This document shows, piece by piece, positions 35,725 to 45,307 of a stretch of 64,000 nt of DNA. Positions within the stretch are counted from its first letter, which is position 1; the number at the start of each line of letters is the position of its first letter. The translations under genes and the position numbers were made by a program. The DNA is from Azotimanducus sp963663145 (GTDB lineage Bacteria > Pseudomonadota > Gammaproteobacteria > Pseudomonadales > Azotimanducaceae). The DNA is taken from positions 1,116,001 through 1,180,000 of the forward strand of contig OY760134.1 of NCBI GenBank assembly GCA_963663145.1, given 5' to 3'. Under the pieces are notes generated by a model. That model had not been told where the DNA came from. It did not search any database and saw only the letters and a list, made by a program, of their open reading frames with translations.

Positions 35725-37046
35725 GACGCTTTCACCTTGCGCACCAGTTCTTCCGCAAGGGTACAAATGAACGCCTCGTCGCGACCCTCAACCAAGACGC
35801 GCACCACGTCCTCCGTACCCGAGGGACGTACCAACAGACGCCCAGAATCCCCGAGAGCCTGCTCCGCTTCACTGATGGCGCCACTCACCCGCAAGTCTTC
35901 CACGACGCAGCGGGGCGAGTCCACCTGAATATTTCGCAACACACTCGGGAGCGGTTGGTAGCCTGCGCATAGTTCCGCAAGCGACTTTTCTTCAGTGATA
36001 GCCGCTTGCAGCACCTGAAGCGCGGAAAGCAAGCCGTCCCCAGATAAGGCCAGATCCAGCGCTAGCAGGTGCCCAGAGGGCTCGCCGCCGAGCGACCAAC
36101 CCTGCGAGACCAGTTCTTGCTTGATGTGCCGATCACCCACCGGTACTCGTTTCGATGCAATGCCAAGCCGGTCCAAGGCCTCTTTCAATCCGAGATTCGA
36201 CATCTCGGAATACACCACGCCGCCGCCGATTTCCCCCTTTCGTAGCTTGTGTGCGGCAAGCAGGTAAAGCAATGCGTCACCATCATAGACGCGGCCGGAA
36301 CCGTCGGCCATAACCAAGCGGTCACCGTCACCGTCCAATGCGAGCCCGAAGTCCGCGCCTTGCGCCTTGGTCTCCTTTGCCAGCTTGTGCGGACTTACCG
36401 AGCCACAATCAAGGTTGATATTGAGTCCGTCCGGAGCATTGCCGATCGCGATGACTTCCGCCCCGAGTTCCGACATGACCGATGGCGCCGCGAGATAGCA
36501 GGCGCCGTGAGCGGCATCCACCACGATTCGAAGATCTTTCAGTGAGATACCTCTCTGCAATTTCGCCTTGCAGTATTCGATGTAGCGTCCAAGGGCGTCA
36601 TCCACACGCCTCGCCTTGCCGAGCTGCTCTGCCGCCAGACAACCGGGCTCCCGCGCAAGCTCACGTTCGATGGCCTCAAGCATGGCATCAGACAGCTTTT
36701 CTCCTTGGCTATCGAAAAACTTAATGCCATTGTCCTGAAAAGGGTTGTGCGAGGCACTGATCACGATGCCGGCATCGGCACGAAAGGCGCTTGTGAGATA
36801 GGCGACAGCGGGTGTCGGCATGGGTCCCAAAAGCAACACGTTCGCTCCTGAGGACACCAATCCCGCTTCGAGCACGGACTCCAGCATGTATCCCGAAATG
36901 CGCGTGTCCTTGCCTATAAGCACGGTGCTTCCGGCCCCCAAGACCCGGCCGGCGGCAGTACCAAGGCGTAAACAAAAGTCGGGCGTCATGGGCGGCGTGC
37001 CGACTCTTCCACGGATGCCGTCGGTGCCGAACCAGCACAGCTTCAT
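35721..37046 (-). CDS. glmM: Phosphoglucosamine mutase
   Basis: 441 residues; makes glucosamine-1-phosphate for UDP-GlcNAc, peptidoglycan and LPS. It starts MKLCWFGTDGIRGRVG. The phosphoserine loop is VISASHNPFQDNGIKFF, the metal loop DGDGDRLVMAD, the sugar loop GGEPSGHLL and the phosphate loop RPSGTEDVVRVLVEG. It lies 17 bases after ftsH. The folP gene usual between ftsH and glmM in gammaproteobacteria is missing. Confidence 0.98.
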   Translation of the reverse strand: MKLCWFGTDGIRGRVGTPPMTPDFCLRLGTAAGRVLGAGSTVLIGKDTRISGYMLESVLEAGLVSSGANVLLLGPMPTPAVAYLTSAFRADAGIVISASHNPFQDNGIKFFDSQGEKLSDAMLEAIERELAREPGCLAAEQLGKARRVDDALGRYIEYCKAKLQRGISLKDLRIVVDAAHGACYLAAPSVMSELGAEVIAIGNAPDGLNINLDCGSVSPHKLAKETKAQGADFGLALDGDGDRLVMADGSGRVYDGDALLYLLAAHKLRKGEIGGGVVYSEMSNLGLKEALDRLGIASKRVPVGDRHIKQELVSQGWSLGGEPSGHLLALDLALSGDGLLSALQVLQAAITEEKSLAELCAGYQPLPSVLRNIQVDSPRCVVEDLRVSGAISEAEQALGDSGRLLVRPSGTEDVVRVLVEGRDEAFICTLAEELVRKVKAS

Positions 37047-37063
37047 GCGTAAAGTCCTAGAAG

Positions 37064-39022
37064 CTAGACTTCTTCGGCCGGCGGTCCGACCTCTGGCCTT
37101 GCCCTCGCCTTGCCTCGTCTCGAATCTCCGCTCGATACCTTGGAACTCGTCTTCTTGGCAGTCGAAGAATCGGCTGCGGGTCCACGTCCGCACTCTTGTG
37201 GGGTTCTCACAGACCGACCTTGCATGATGTCTTCTATCTGCTCGAAGACCAATGTCTCATATTCGGTCAGCGCTTCGGCCATGAGGTGCAGCTTGTCCTC
37301 GTTCTCGCTCAGCACCCGCTGCGCCGTTTCGTAACACTCGTCTATGATGCGCCGAACTTCTCGGTCAATATCGTGCGCCGTGCGGCTCGAAATGGTCTTC
37401 ATCTTGGTGGATGCCGAGCGACCGAGAAAAACCTCTTGATCATCTTCATCGTACTTCAAGGGACCCATACTGTCAGAGAGGCCCCATTTGGTGACCATAG
37501 ATCTCGCCAGCGAAGTCGCCCGCTCGATGTCGTTGGCTGCGCCGGTGGTCACACCGTCTTCTCCCAACACCATCTGTTCGGCAATGCGTCCGCCAAACAG
37601 ACCGCATATCTGGCTTCTGATCGCTCGCCGGCTGAGTGAATAACGATCTTCTTCGGGAAGGAACATGGTGATGCCGAGCGCGCGCCCTCGCGGCATGATG
37701 GTGACCTTGTAGAGCGGGTCGTGCTCGTCCATGGTATAGCCGACGATCGCGTGACCCGCTTCGTGGTATGCGGTGTTGCGCTTCTCTTTCTCAGACATCA
37801 CCATAGAGCGCCGCTCCGCTCCCATCATGATCTTGTCTTTGGCGCGGTCAAATTCCTCCATGTCGACCGAGGTTTTGCCTGCTCGTGCCGAGAGCAGTGC
37901 GGCCTCGTTGACCAGATTGGCAAGATCGGCACCGGAGAATCCCGGTGTTCCGCGCGCAATGATGTTGGCTTCCACGTCTGAATGCAGGGAAACCCGCCGC
38001 ATGTGGACTTTCAGAATCTGCTCGCGACCGCGTATATCCGGAAGGCCGACCACCACCTGACGGTCGAATCGTCCCGGACGAAGCAGTGCGGGGTCGAGCA
38101 CGTCCGGACGGTTGGTGGCGGCGATCACTATGATGCCGTCGTTGGCCTCGAATCCGTCCATTTCCACCAAGAGTTGATTGAGGGTCTGCTCGCGCTCATC
38201 ATGTCCGCCGCCGAGCCCGGCCCCGCGATGCCGACCCACCGCATCAATCTCGTCGATAAAGATGATGCAGGGTGCCTGCTTCTTGGCCTGCTCAAACATG
38301 TCCCTCACGCGAGAGGCACCCACTCCAACGAACATCTCGACAAAGTCGGAACCCGATATGGAAAAGAACGGCACCTTGGCTTCACCGGCAATGGCCTTCG
38401 CCAGCAGGGTCTTACCCGTCCCAGGCTGACCGACCATGAGCACCCCTCTTGGAATGTGTCCGCCGAGCTTCTGGAACTTTGTCGGGTCGCGCAAGAACTC
38501 CACAAGCTCCTGCACGTCTTCCTTGGCCTCATCCACGCCGGCCACGTCCTCGAAGGTGGTTTTGATCTGATCCTCGGACAATAGCTTCGCTCGAGACCGA
38601 CCAAAGGAAATCGGACCGCCGCCGCGCCCACCACTTTGCATCTGCCGCATGATGAGCGCGAATATGCCGATGATGAGCAACACCGGGAAGCTCGCGAGCA
38701 GCAGTTGCTCCCAGAAGGTTGATCTGTCCGGAGGCTGGCTCTTGACTTCCACGCCGTGATTGATCAGATCGTCAATGAGCTTGGTGTCTTCAATACCGTA
38801 GCGAACCACTCTGAAGGTGCTGCCATCCCTGCGCCGACCATCGATGTTCACGTCGTTGAACTCCACCTCGCGCACCAGATTGTTCTGCACTTCGGTGACG
38901 AATCGCGAGTAGCTGATTTCGTCGGGTTCCGCGCCAATCTTGAAAGAATTGAACACGAACACCAAGACCATGGCGATAATGAGCCACCAAATAAGGCTTT
39001 TTCCGAGGTCGCTAATCTTCAC
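37064..39022 (-). CDS. ftsH: ATP-dependent zinc metalloprotease FtsH
   Basis: 652 residues, a hexameric inner-membrane AAA protease. Transmembrane helices at about 8-26 (LIWWLIIAMVLVFVF) and 108-125 flank a periplasmic domain. Walker A is GQPGTGKTLLAK, Walker B CIIFIDEIDAVG, the second region of homology is present, and the zinc motif is HEAGH in YHEAGHAIVGY. In E. coli it degrades LpxC, sigma-32 and stalled SecY. The C-terminus is a basic low-complexity tail (KKTSSKVSSGDSRRGKAR). Confidence 0.98.
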   Translation of the reverse strand: MKISDLGKSLIWWLIIAMVLVFVFNSFKIGAEPDEISYSRFVTEVQNNLVREVEFNDVNIDGRRRDGSTFRVVRYGIEDTKLIDDLINHGVEVKSQPPDRSTFWEQLLLASFPVLLIIGIFALIMRQMQSGGRGGGPISFGRSRAKLLSEDQIKTTFEDVAGVDEAKEDVQELVEFLRDPTKFQKLGGHIPRGVLMVGQPGTGKTLLAKAIAGEAKVPFFSISGSDFVEMFVGVGASRVRDMFEQAKKQAPCIIFIDEIDAVGRHRGAGLGGGHDEREQTLNQLLVEMDGFEANDGIIVIAATNRPDVLDPALLRPGRFDRQVVVGLPDIRGREQILKVHMRRVSLHSDVEANIIARGTPGFSGADLANLVNEAALLSARAGKTSVDMEEFDRAKDKIMMGAERRSMVMSEKEKRNTAYHEAGHAIVGYTMDEHDPLYKVTIMPRGRALGITMFLPEEDRYSLSRRAIRSQICGLFGGRIAEQMVLGEDGVTTGAANDIERATSLARSMVTKWGLSDSMGPLKYDEDDQEVFLGRSASTKMKTISSRTAHDIDREVRRIIDECYETAQRVLSENEDKLHLMAEALTEYETLVFEQIEDIMQGRSVRTPQECGRGPAADSSTAKKTSSKVSSGDSRRGKARARPEVGPPAEEV

Positions 39023-39049
39023 TGATGCGGCGCTATATTGTTAATAATC

Positions 39050-39079
39050 ACTATATGAGGGCGAAGTATACAAGTCCAA
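39050..39079 (-). promoter_or_regulatory. Candidate sigma-70 promoter of ftsH
   Basis: On the minus strand TTGGAC and TATAGT are separated by 18 bases in the 97-base gap between rlmE and ftsH. The surrounding AT-rich tract stands out. A heat-shock (sigma-32) promoter was looked for and not convincingly found. Confidence 0.5.
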
Positions 39080-39119
39080 GTCCGGCTTGATGGTTGCAAT
39101 GCTTCTGTATACGGCCGGA

Positions 39120-39722
39120 TCAGGCATATTTGCCCTGTGCCACACCATAGAGTTCGCTGGATTCAGAACGCGAGGCGCGTGGTTTGGCGAGTCGGACTTT
39201 TGTGAATTCCGATGCCGCCCAAGATCTGAAGGCATCGACAGGTTCCCCCTCAAACAGCTTCACGGCCATTGCGCCGCCCTCCGCCAATTCCCGCCCGGCA
39301 ATCTCGCAAGCGAGCTCAACGAGCACCTGCGCTCGCGCCATATCACGAGATCGAATACCTGACAAATCTGGTGCCATGTCAGAAAGCAAGAGGTTATACG
39401 GCCCATGGCGCGAGCACCAGTCACGAAAGGCCTCGCTACCGATGTCGGCGCAGAGAAAGTTGATGCCAGCAGGCACATCCATTTCTCGTTGATCACAGGC
39501 AAAGGCCTTCGCCTTGCGAGACACTAGGTATCGCGTCCAACCACCGGGGGCGGCACCAAGCTCCAGCACTTTCATTTGAGGCCTTACCAGCGCGAATCGT
39601 GAGTCAAGCGCCTCAAGCTTGAACCATGCCCTTGACCCCAATCCCCGCCGGGCGGCATCGCGTGAGAAGGCATCGCCTACTGGCGAGGCGCGCCAGTGGG
39701 AACGAGCAGCGCGTGAACTCAT
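39120..39722 (-). CDS. rlmE: 23S rRNA 2'-O-methyltransferase RlmE (FtsJ)
   Basis: 200 residues; methylates U2552 of 23S rRNA in the A loop using SAM. The SAM loop is LELGAAPGGWTRYL. The K-D-K-E tetrad can be traced: Lys in SRAWFKLEAL, Asp in LSDMAPDLSG, Lys in MAVKLFEG and Glu in SESSELYGVA. Overlaps the greA stop by ATGA. In E. coli rlmE also precedes ftsH; here an individual promoter seems to separate them. Confidence 0.96.
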   Translation of the reverse strand: MSSRAARSHWRASPVGDAFSRDAARRGLGSRAWFKLEALDSRFALVRPQMKVLELGAAPGGWTRYLVSRKAKAFACDQREMDVPAGINFLCADIGSEAFRDWCSRHGPYNLLLSDMAPDLSGIRSRDMARAQVLVELACEIAGRELAEGGAMAVKLFEGEPVDAFRSWAASEFTKVRLAKPRASRSESSELYGVAQGKYA

Positions 39723-40192
39723 AGGTGTTCAACCTGAAGAATCTCGTAACTGATTTCACCGTCGGGCGCCCTCACTTCAATCTGGTCGCCAAGCAGCTTA
39801 CCGATGAGCGCGCGGCCGATTGGCGATGAATAGGACACCTTAGCCAGTTTGATGTCGGCTTCATCTTCGCCGACGATTTGATAACGCACCTCCTCATTAC
39901 TTCCCATATTGGCAAGCGTAACAGTGGCGCCGAACACAACCTTGCCGGTTTCTTTGATGCGGATGATATCGATGATCTGGGCACTCGCAAGCTTGCCTTC
40001 GATTTCCTGAATCCGCCCTTCGTTGAACCCATGTTGTTCGCGCACCGCATGATACTCGGCATTCTCTCGCAGGTCGCCATGCGCACGCGCCTTCGCGAGG
40101 TCATCAACGATTTTCGGGCGTAACTCGAATTTCAGGCGTCGAAGTTCCTCGCGTAGCGCCTCGGCACCTTGAACCGTCATAGGCGTCTTCAT
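39719..40192 (-). CDS. greA: Transcription elongation factor GreA
   Basis: 157 residues; stimulates transcript cleavage in backtracked RNA polymerase. ATG 40192 (MKTPMTVQGAEALREEL) fits the E. coli length of 158; an ATG at 40240 would reach into the carB end. The acidic tip of the coiled coil lies in AHGDLRENAEYHAVRE, which carries the conserved Asp and Glu. The C-terminal FKBP-like domain contains SPIGRALIGKLLGD. Confidence 0.97.
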   Translation of the reverse strand: MKTPMTVQGAEALREELRRLKFELRPKIVDDLAKARAHGDLRENAEYHAVREQHGFNEGRIQEIEGKLASAQIIDIIRIKETGKVVFGATVTLANMGSNEEVRYQIVGEDEADIKLAKVSYSSPIGRALIGKLLGDQIEVRAPDGEISYEILQVEHL

Positions 40193-40205
40193 GCCAATAC
40201 ATTCA

Positions 40206-43200
40206 TTAGAGATTCCGCAAGTCCTGAATGCGTCTCGCATTCGGGCTCCCCGGATGCGCGAGCAAGTGGTTGATCGCCATGCAGAAGGCGCTCCCTCCCG
40301 AAAGGGTGGTTGTATAGCATATCCGCCGCTCGACTGCGAGCCTGCGAATCACTGCCGAATCCGCGATCGCGGCTCGGCCCTCGGTGGTATTCACTATAAG
40401 GTCAACCGGATTGTTCTTGAGGAGATCGGCAATATCGGGCCGCCCCTCCGTGACTTTGTTAACGACTTCAGCCTGAAATCCCGCTTCGCGAATGACTTTC
40501 GCCGTGCCTCTTGTGGCGACCAATTGAAAGCCAAGCCGCACAAGGTCCCGCACAACTTCGACAACCCCGTCTTTATCCGAGTCGGCGACACTGACAAAAG
40601 CGCGACCACGGCTTGGAAGGCGCTCGCCCGCAGCCAAGGTTGCCTTGGCAAAGGCTTCCGCAAAGGTATCACCAATCCCCATCACCTCGCCGGTCGATTT
40701 CATTTCAGGCGACAGAATCGGATCCACGCCAGGAAACTTGTTGAAAGGAAACACCGCCTCCTTCACGCTCACATGGGCATGATGAACCTCCTCGACAAAG
40801 CCTTGTTCCCTGAGACTCTTGCCGGCCATGCAGCGGGCTGCCACCTTTGCCAATGAGATGCCAATGCTCTTCGAGACAAATGGCACCGTACGCGAGGCGC
40901 GCGGATTGACTTCGAGCACGAACACCTCCTCACCCTGTACGGCAAATTGTACGTTCATGAGTCCGACGACTCCAAGCTCGAAGGCCATCGCCCGGGTCTG
41001 GCGACGTAACGCATCCTGTACCTTCTCGGACAGGCTGATGGGCGGCAGCACGCAAGAGGAATCCCCGGAATGAATACCAGCCTGTTCAATATGCTGCATG
41101 ATGCCGCCCACGACGAAATCCCTGCCATCGCACACCGCGTCAACATCGACTTCCACGGCCTTGGCGAGAAATTTGTCAAGCAGCAGGGGTGAAGCCTCGG
41201 ACGCGACCACGGCCTGTGCCAGATAGTCCTCAAGTTCCGCATCGGAATGCACCAGTTCCATGGCTCTGCCGCCAAGCACGTAAGACGGTCGCACCACCAA
41301 GGGATAGCCGATGGAAGCGGCCGCCGCGAGGCCCTCTTGGACTGAAGTGACCGTCGCGTTGGGTGGCTGGCGCAAACCCAAGGCGTTGATGAGTGACTGA
41401 AACCGCTTGCGATCTTCCGCCCGGTCGATGGCATCGGCGGAAGTACCAAGGATGTTCACGCCGGCATTCGCGAGTGCGTTGACGAGCTTCAAAGGAGTCT
41501 GACCACCAAACTGCACGATCACGCCTTCCGGGCGCTCGAGATTCACTATGGCGATCACATCTTCAAAGGTGACGGGCTCGAAATACAGCCGGTCGGTCAC
41601 GTCATAATCGGTGGACACTGTTTCCGGATTGCAATTGACCATGATGGTCTCGAAGCCATCCTCGCGCATCGCGAGCGCCGCGTGCACGCAGCAGTAGTCG
41701 AACTCAATTCCTTGGCCAATGCGGTTCGGCCCTCCCCCCAACACCATGATCTTGCGCCGAGATGAGGGCTTGGCTTCACAAGCCGTCTCGTAGGTAGAGT
41801 ACATATAGGCGGTCTGTGATGGAAATTCCGCCGCGCAGGTGTCGACACGCTTATACACTGGCCGCAATCCAAGAGATTCGCGCTTGTCGCGGACTTCTAA
41901 TTCACTCCTGCCAAGGAGCGAGGCGATGCGCGCATCGGAGAATCCTTTTCGCTTGATACGCCGAAACGACTCAAACGAGAAATCCTCAAGTGCGGTCTCT
42001 TCTATCTTCGACTCCGTGTCAATCAAATCTTGAATCTCGGCGAGAAACCAGGGATCGATCCCGGTGTGCTCGTAAATATCTTGAATGGTGAGTCCACACC
42101 GCATGGCCTCGGCAACATAACGAATGCGATGCGGCCCTGGTTCGCGTAGTTCGCGCACCAGCACACGGTGCCCATCCGGACCCTGCAGACCCTTCATTGG
42201 ATCGAATCCGCTGATGCCTGTTTCAAGACCACGCAGGACCTTCTGCATGGCCTCTTGGAAGGTTCTACCCATCGCCATAGCTTCGCCGACGGATTTCATT
42301 TGTGTTGTGAGTCTGTCTTCGGCGGCCGGAAACTTCTCGAAGGTGAATCGCGGCACTTTTACGACCACATAGTCTATGGCGGGTTCGAAAGACACGGGTG
42401 TCACGCCTGTGATGTCGTTTTGCAGTTCATCAAGGGTGTAGCCTACCGCGAGGCGAGCGGCAACCTTTGCGATGGGAAATCCGGTCGCCTTGGATGCTAG
42501 GGCGGAGGATCGTGATACCCGTGGATTCATCTCGATAACGACCAGCCGCCCATCCTCGGGACTGATCGCGAATTGGACGTTGGAACCGCCAGTTTCCACG
42601 CCGATTTCCCGCAAGACATCGATGGATGCATTGCGCATGCGCTGATATTCCTTGTCCGTCAGAGTTTGCGCCGGAGCGACGGTAATACTGTCACCGGTGT
42701 GCACACCCATGGCATCGAGATTCTCGATTGAACAGACGATGATGCAATTGTCGAGGCGGTCCCTCACCACCTCCATTTCAAATTCCTTCCAGCCGAGCAG
42801 CGATTCATCAATGAGCAGTTCGTTGGTGGGCGATTGCGCAAGTCCGCGCTGACACAGGTACTTGAATTCTTCGTGGTTGTAGGCAATGCCGCCGCCACTT
42901 CCCCCAAGCGTGAAGGAGGGGCGAATGATGCAGGGAAAGCCTAAGGCGCCCTGAACCTGCATGGCCTCTTCAAGGCTATGCGCGATGCCGGCGCGCGGCG
43001 TCTCAAGATTGATGTGGCGCATGGCTTCAACAAAGCGCTCACGGTCTTCGGCCTTGTCGATCGCGTCCCGGTTCGCGCCGATGAGCTCAACATCAAAAGC
43101 CTCAAGCACGCCTTCGCGCACAAGGTCCAGAGTGGTATTGAGCGCGGTCTGGCCGCCCATGGTGGGGAGCAAGGCATCCGGGCGCTCGCGTTCGATCACT

Positions 43201-43427
43201 TCTGCCATGACGCGCCAGTCAAGTGGCTCAATGTAGGTGCTGTCGGCAACCGACGGATCGGTCATGATGGTTGCCGGATTCGAATTGACCAACACGATTC
43301 GGTAGCCCTCGTTCTTGAGCACCTGACAAGCTTGCGTGCCCGAATAGTCAAATTCGCAGGCTTGTCCGATAACGATGGGTCCGGCACCGGGAATGAGTAT
43401 CGACTCTATGTCGGTACGCTTGGGCAT
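40206..43427 (-). CDS. carB: Carbamoyl-phosphate synthase large subunit
   Basis: 1073 residues, the E. coli length. Two homologous ATP-grasp halves: the first begins at the N-terminus (SILIPGAGPIVIGQACEFDYSGTQ), the second after about 550 (KIMVLGGGPNRIGQGIEFDY). The C-terminal domain (about 935 on) is the allosteric MGS fold. Makes carbamoyl phosphate for arginine and pyrimidines from glutamine, bicarbonate and two ATP, using ammonia tunnelled from CarA. Starts three bases after the carA stop. Confidence 0.99.
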   Translation of the reverse strand: MPKRTDIESILIPGAGPIVIGQACEFDYSGTQACQVLKNEGYRIVLVNSNPATIMTDPSVADSTYIEPLDWRVMAEVIERERPDALLPTMGGQTALNTTLDLVREGVLEAFDVELIGANRDAIDKAEDRERFVEAMRHINLETPRAGIAHSLEEAMQVQGALGFPCIIRPSFTLGGSGGGIAYNHEEFKYLCQRGLAQSPTNELLIDESLLGWKEFEMEVVRDRLDNCIIVCSIENLDAMGVHTGDSITVAPAQTLTDKEYQRMRNASIDVLREIGVETGGSNVQFAISPEDGRLVVIEMNPRVSRSSALASKATGFPIAKVAARLAVGYTLDELQNDITGVTPVSFEPAIDYVVVKVPRFTFEKFPAAEDRLTTQMKSVGEAMAMGRTFQEAMQKVLRGLETGISGFDPMKGLQGPDGHRVLVRELREPGPHRIRYVAEAMRCGLTIQDIYEHTGIDPWFLAEIQDLIDTESKIEETALEDFSFESFRRIKRKGFSDARIASLLGRSELEVRDKRESLGLRPVYKRVDTCAAEFPSQTAYMYSTYETACEAKPSSRRKIMVLGGGPNRIGQGIEFDYCCVHAALAMREDGFETIMVNCNPETVSTDYDVTDRLYFEPVTFEDVIAIVNLERPEGVIVQFGGQTPLKLVNALANAGVNILGTSADAIDRAEDRKRFQSLINALGLRQPPNATVTSVQEGLAAAASIGYPLVVRPSYVLGGRAMELVHSDAELEDYLAQAVVASEASPLLLDKFLAKAVEVDVDAVCDGRDFVVGGIMQHIEQAGIHSGDSSCVLPPISLSEKVQDALRRQTRAMAFELGVVGLMNVQFAVQGEEVFVLEVNPRASRTVPFVSKSIGISLAKVAARCMAGKSLREQGFVEEVHHAHVSVKEAVFPFNKFPGVDPILSPEMKSTGEVMGIGDTFAEAFAKATLAAGERLPSRGRAFVSVADSDKDGVVEVVRDLVRLGFQLVATRGTAKVIREAGFQAEVVNKVTEGRPDIADLLKNNPVDLIVNTTEGRAAIADSAVIRRLAVERRICYTTTLSGGSAFCMAINHLLAHPGSPNARRIQDLRNL

Positions 43428-43430
43428 GTG

Positions 43431-44597
43431 CTAACCGCACCCCTCGCTCGGCGCGTTGTCTTGCCCTGAACTTGCTCTGTCCATGATGGCCACAAACTCG
43501 TCAAAGAGGTTCGACACATCTTGCGGCCCGGGACTCGCTTCAGGGTGCCCCTGCACGCCAAAAGCCGACTTGTCCCTGTGTCTGACGCCTTGCACCGTAC
43601 CGTCGAACAAAGACACATGGGTAACTTCAAGGCAGTTTGGAATGGAATCGGCATCCACGGAGAATCCGTGGTTCTGGCTGGAAATCATGACGCGATTGTT
43701 CTTGAGCGCCTTGATGGGATGATTGGCGCCGTGATGTCCGAAGGGCATTTTTTCAGTCTGTGCACCGCAGGCGATCGAGAGAAGCTGGTGACCGAGACAA
43801 ATGCCAAATATTGGGACTTCCGTCTCCAGCAGGTTACGAATCGAGGATATTGCGTAGTCGAGGGGTTCCGGGTCTCCCGGCCCGTTGGAAAGAAAGACAC
43901 CTTGGGGTTCTAAGCTCAACACCTCGTCGGCGCTGGTCGTCGCTGGCACTAGGGTGACCTGACACCCGCGGTCAATCAGGTAGCGGAGGATGTTGTGCTT
44001 CACACCGAAGTCGTAGGCAACCACTCGGTGCCCTTTGCTGGTGCTTGACGGGCTCGTCCGGCTTGTCGGCGAACGCCACAGGCCCTCCCGCCACTCGACC
44101 ACTTGCTCGCAAGTCACGCCACGCACGAGGTCCCGACCCGAAAGCCCTGGAAACTCGCGGGCGCGTCGCAGACAGTCTTCAATATTGATCGCCGTTCCGG
44201 CCGATATGCAGGCACCCTGAGCGCCACTTTCCCGAATGATAGAAGTCAATTCGCGCGTGTCCACTTCTGCAATGGCGATGCAGTTTTCTCTCTGCAAATA
44301 CTCGGAAAGCGTCCAATCGCTGCGCCAACTCGAGTGTCGATTCGGCAAGTTCCTGATCACCAAACCGCTCGCCCAAATTCGACCCGACTCGACATCCTCG
44401 GCGTTGGTGCCGGTATTGCCGATGTGCGGGAAGGTCAGGGTCACAATCTGACCCGCATAGGAGGGATCGGTGAGGATTTCCTGATAGCCGGTCATGGCCG
44501 TATTGAAAACAACTTCGCCAACGGCCGTACCCGCCGCGCCTATGGCTTCGCCTTCAAAGACCGCACCCCCAGCGAGTGCGAGAACTGCGCTATTCAT
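43431..44597 (-). CDS. carA: Carbamoyl-phosphate synthase small subunit
   Basis: 388 residues. The N-terminal CarA domain contains FNTAMTGYQEILTDPSYAGQ. The C-terminal class I glutaminase has its Cys nucleophile in FGICLGHQLL, the triad His and Glu in GHPEASPGP, and LSNGPGDPEPLDYA. Supplies ammonia to CarB. ATG 44597 gives MNSAVLALAGGAVFEGEAIG. No dapB gene lies upstream, unlike in many relatives. Confidence 0.98.
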   Translation of the reverse strand: MNSAVLALAGGAVFEGEAIGAAGTAVGEVVFNTAMTGYQEILTDPSYAGQIVTLTFPHIGNTGTNAEDVESGRIWASGLVIRNLPNRHSSWRSDWTLSEYLQRENCIAIAEVDTRELTSIIRESGAQGACISAGTAINIEDCLRRAREFPGLSGRDLVRGVTCEQVVEWREGLWRSPTSRTSPSSTSKGHRVVAYDFGVKHNILRYLIDRGCQVTLVPATTSADEVLSLEPQGVFLSNGPGDPEPLDYAISSIRNLLETEVPIFGICLGHQLLSIACGAQTEKMPFGHHGANHPIKALKNNRVMISSQNHGFSVDADSIPNCLEVTHVSLFDGTVQGVRHRDKSAFGVQGHPEASPGPQDVSNLFDEFVAIMDRASSGQDNAPSEGCG

Positions 44598-44655
44598 TCA
44601 GCCTCACATACTCATCGACCGCCCTGGGCAATTGCCGCACCATGGCTGGGAGCAC

Positions 44656-44685
44656 ATTGTAGGCTCAGCAGAGTTGCCGCTTCAA
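44656..44685 (-). promoter_or_regulatory. Candidate sigma-70 promoter of carAB
   Basis: TTGAAG and TACAAT on the minus strand, 18 bases apart, about 60 bases before the carA ATG. No clear pyrimidine or arginine operator (ARG box) was recognised by eye. Confidence 0.5.
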
Positions 44686-45307
44686 TCACTTGAGCTAAAT
44701 TCCGCGCACCTTCAAGCACCTTCTCGAATGTGCTCAGCGAGTGAAGCGTGAGGAACGCGAACCATACCGAAACCAAACCTTTGATTATTCGTACAAAAAA
44801 TACAAATCGGGAGAATATCTCACCCCAAAACGGGCTTCTGACGCACAACAAAATCAGCCTAATCGCACAAAGCATCAAGTCAATTTCCCCTATGCGGGCA
44901 GATCGCAAAAGGGCAGAATCCACAACTCACACAATTCGTCACCACCGCATTCACCATGAACGAGTCATTTCCGCAGAGCAAGTCTCAGTCACAATCGAAA
45001 ATTCCACTCCGGAAGAGACAAACCTCCATTCTAGGCGCCTACGTGGACTTGGCAAAACTCCTATGGGAGTTCTGCAATTTCCTTGTGCTCAGGTTTTTCT
45101 TCCTCGTCCTCAAGGGATGCTGGCGACTGATCCGACCGAAAGACTCTCCAAAGAAAGACTGAGCGGAGTCGAGGCTTCCACATTTCACACCTTCCGCACC
45201 TTGAACGGATTGCCGGAGGCGAGATATGTGATGCTCCAAAGTTCGATACGCCAAGGGGTAGGTTTTAACAGCCTGGATTTGGGGTGGGCGGCACATTCGA
45301 TCAGGTC
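44686..45307. other. 620-base region without an identified gene apart from a doubtful small ORF
   Basis: Between the carAB promoter and the end of the sugar-porter gene I see no known family on either strand. The left part is unusually AT-rich for this window (for example 44764-44830). The only candidate is the small ORF at 44956-45162. Confidence 0.5.
44956..45162 (+). CDS. Possible small membrane protein
   Basis: 68 residues, not recognised. A polar N-terminus (SFPQSKSQSQSKIPLRKRQ) is followed by a hydrophobic, aromatic-rich segment (LWEFCNFLVLRFFFLVLKG) that could cross the membrane once, and a basic end. There is no convincing ribosome site before the ATG, and no homologue comes to mind. 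It is listed because it fills an otherwise empty region; it may be chance. Confidence 0.25.
   Translation: MNESFPQSKSQSQSKIPLRKRQTSILGAYVDLAKLLWEFCNFLVLRFFFLVLKGCWRLIRPKDSPKKD

Noticed and set aside
39023..39119. Sigma-32 heat-shock promoter for ftsH
   Set aside because: A CTTGTA box is present but no CCCATnT at correct spacing; a sigma-70 pair fits better.
44612..44923. Open frame on the minus strand upstream of carA
   Set aside because: It covers the carAB promoter, has no recognisable family and no ribosome site.
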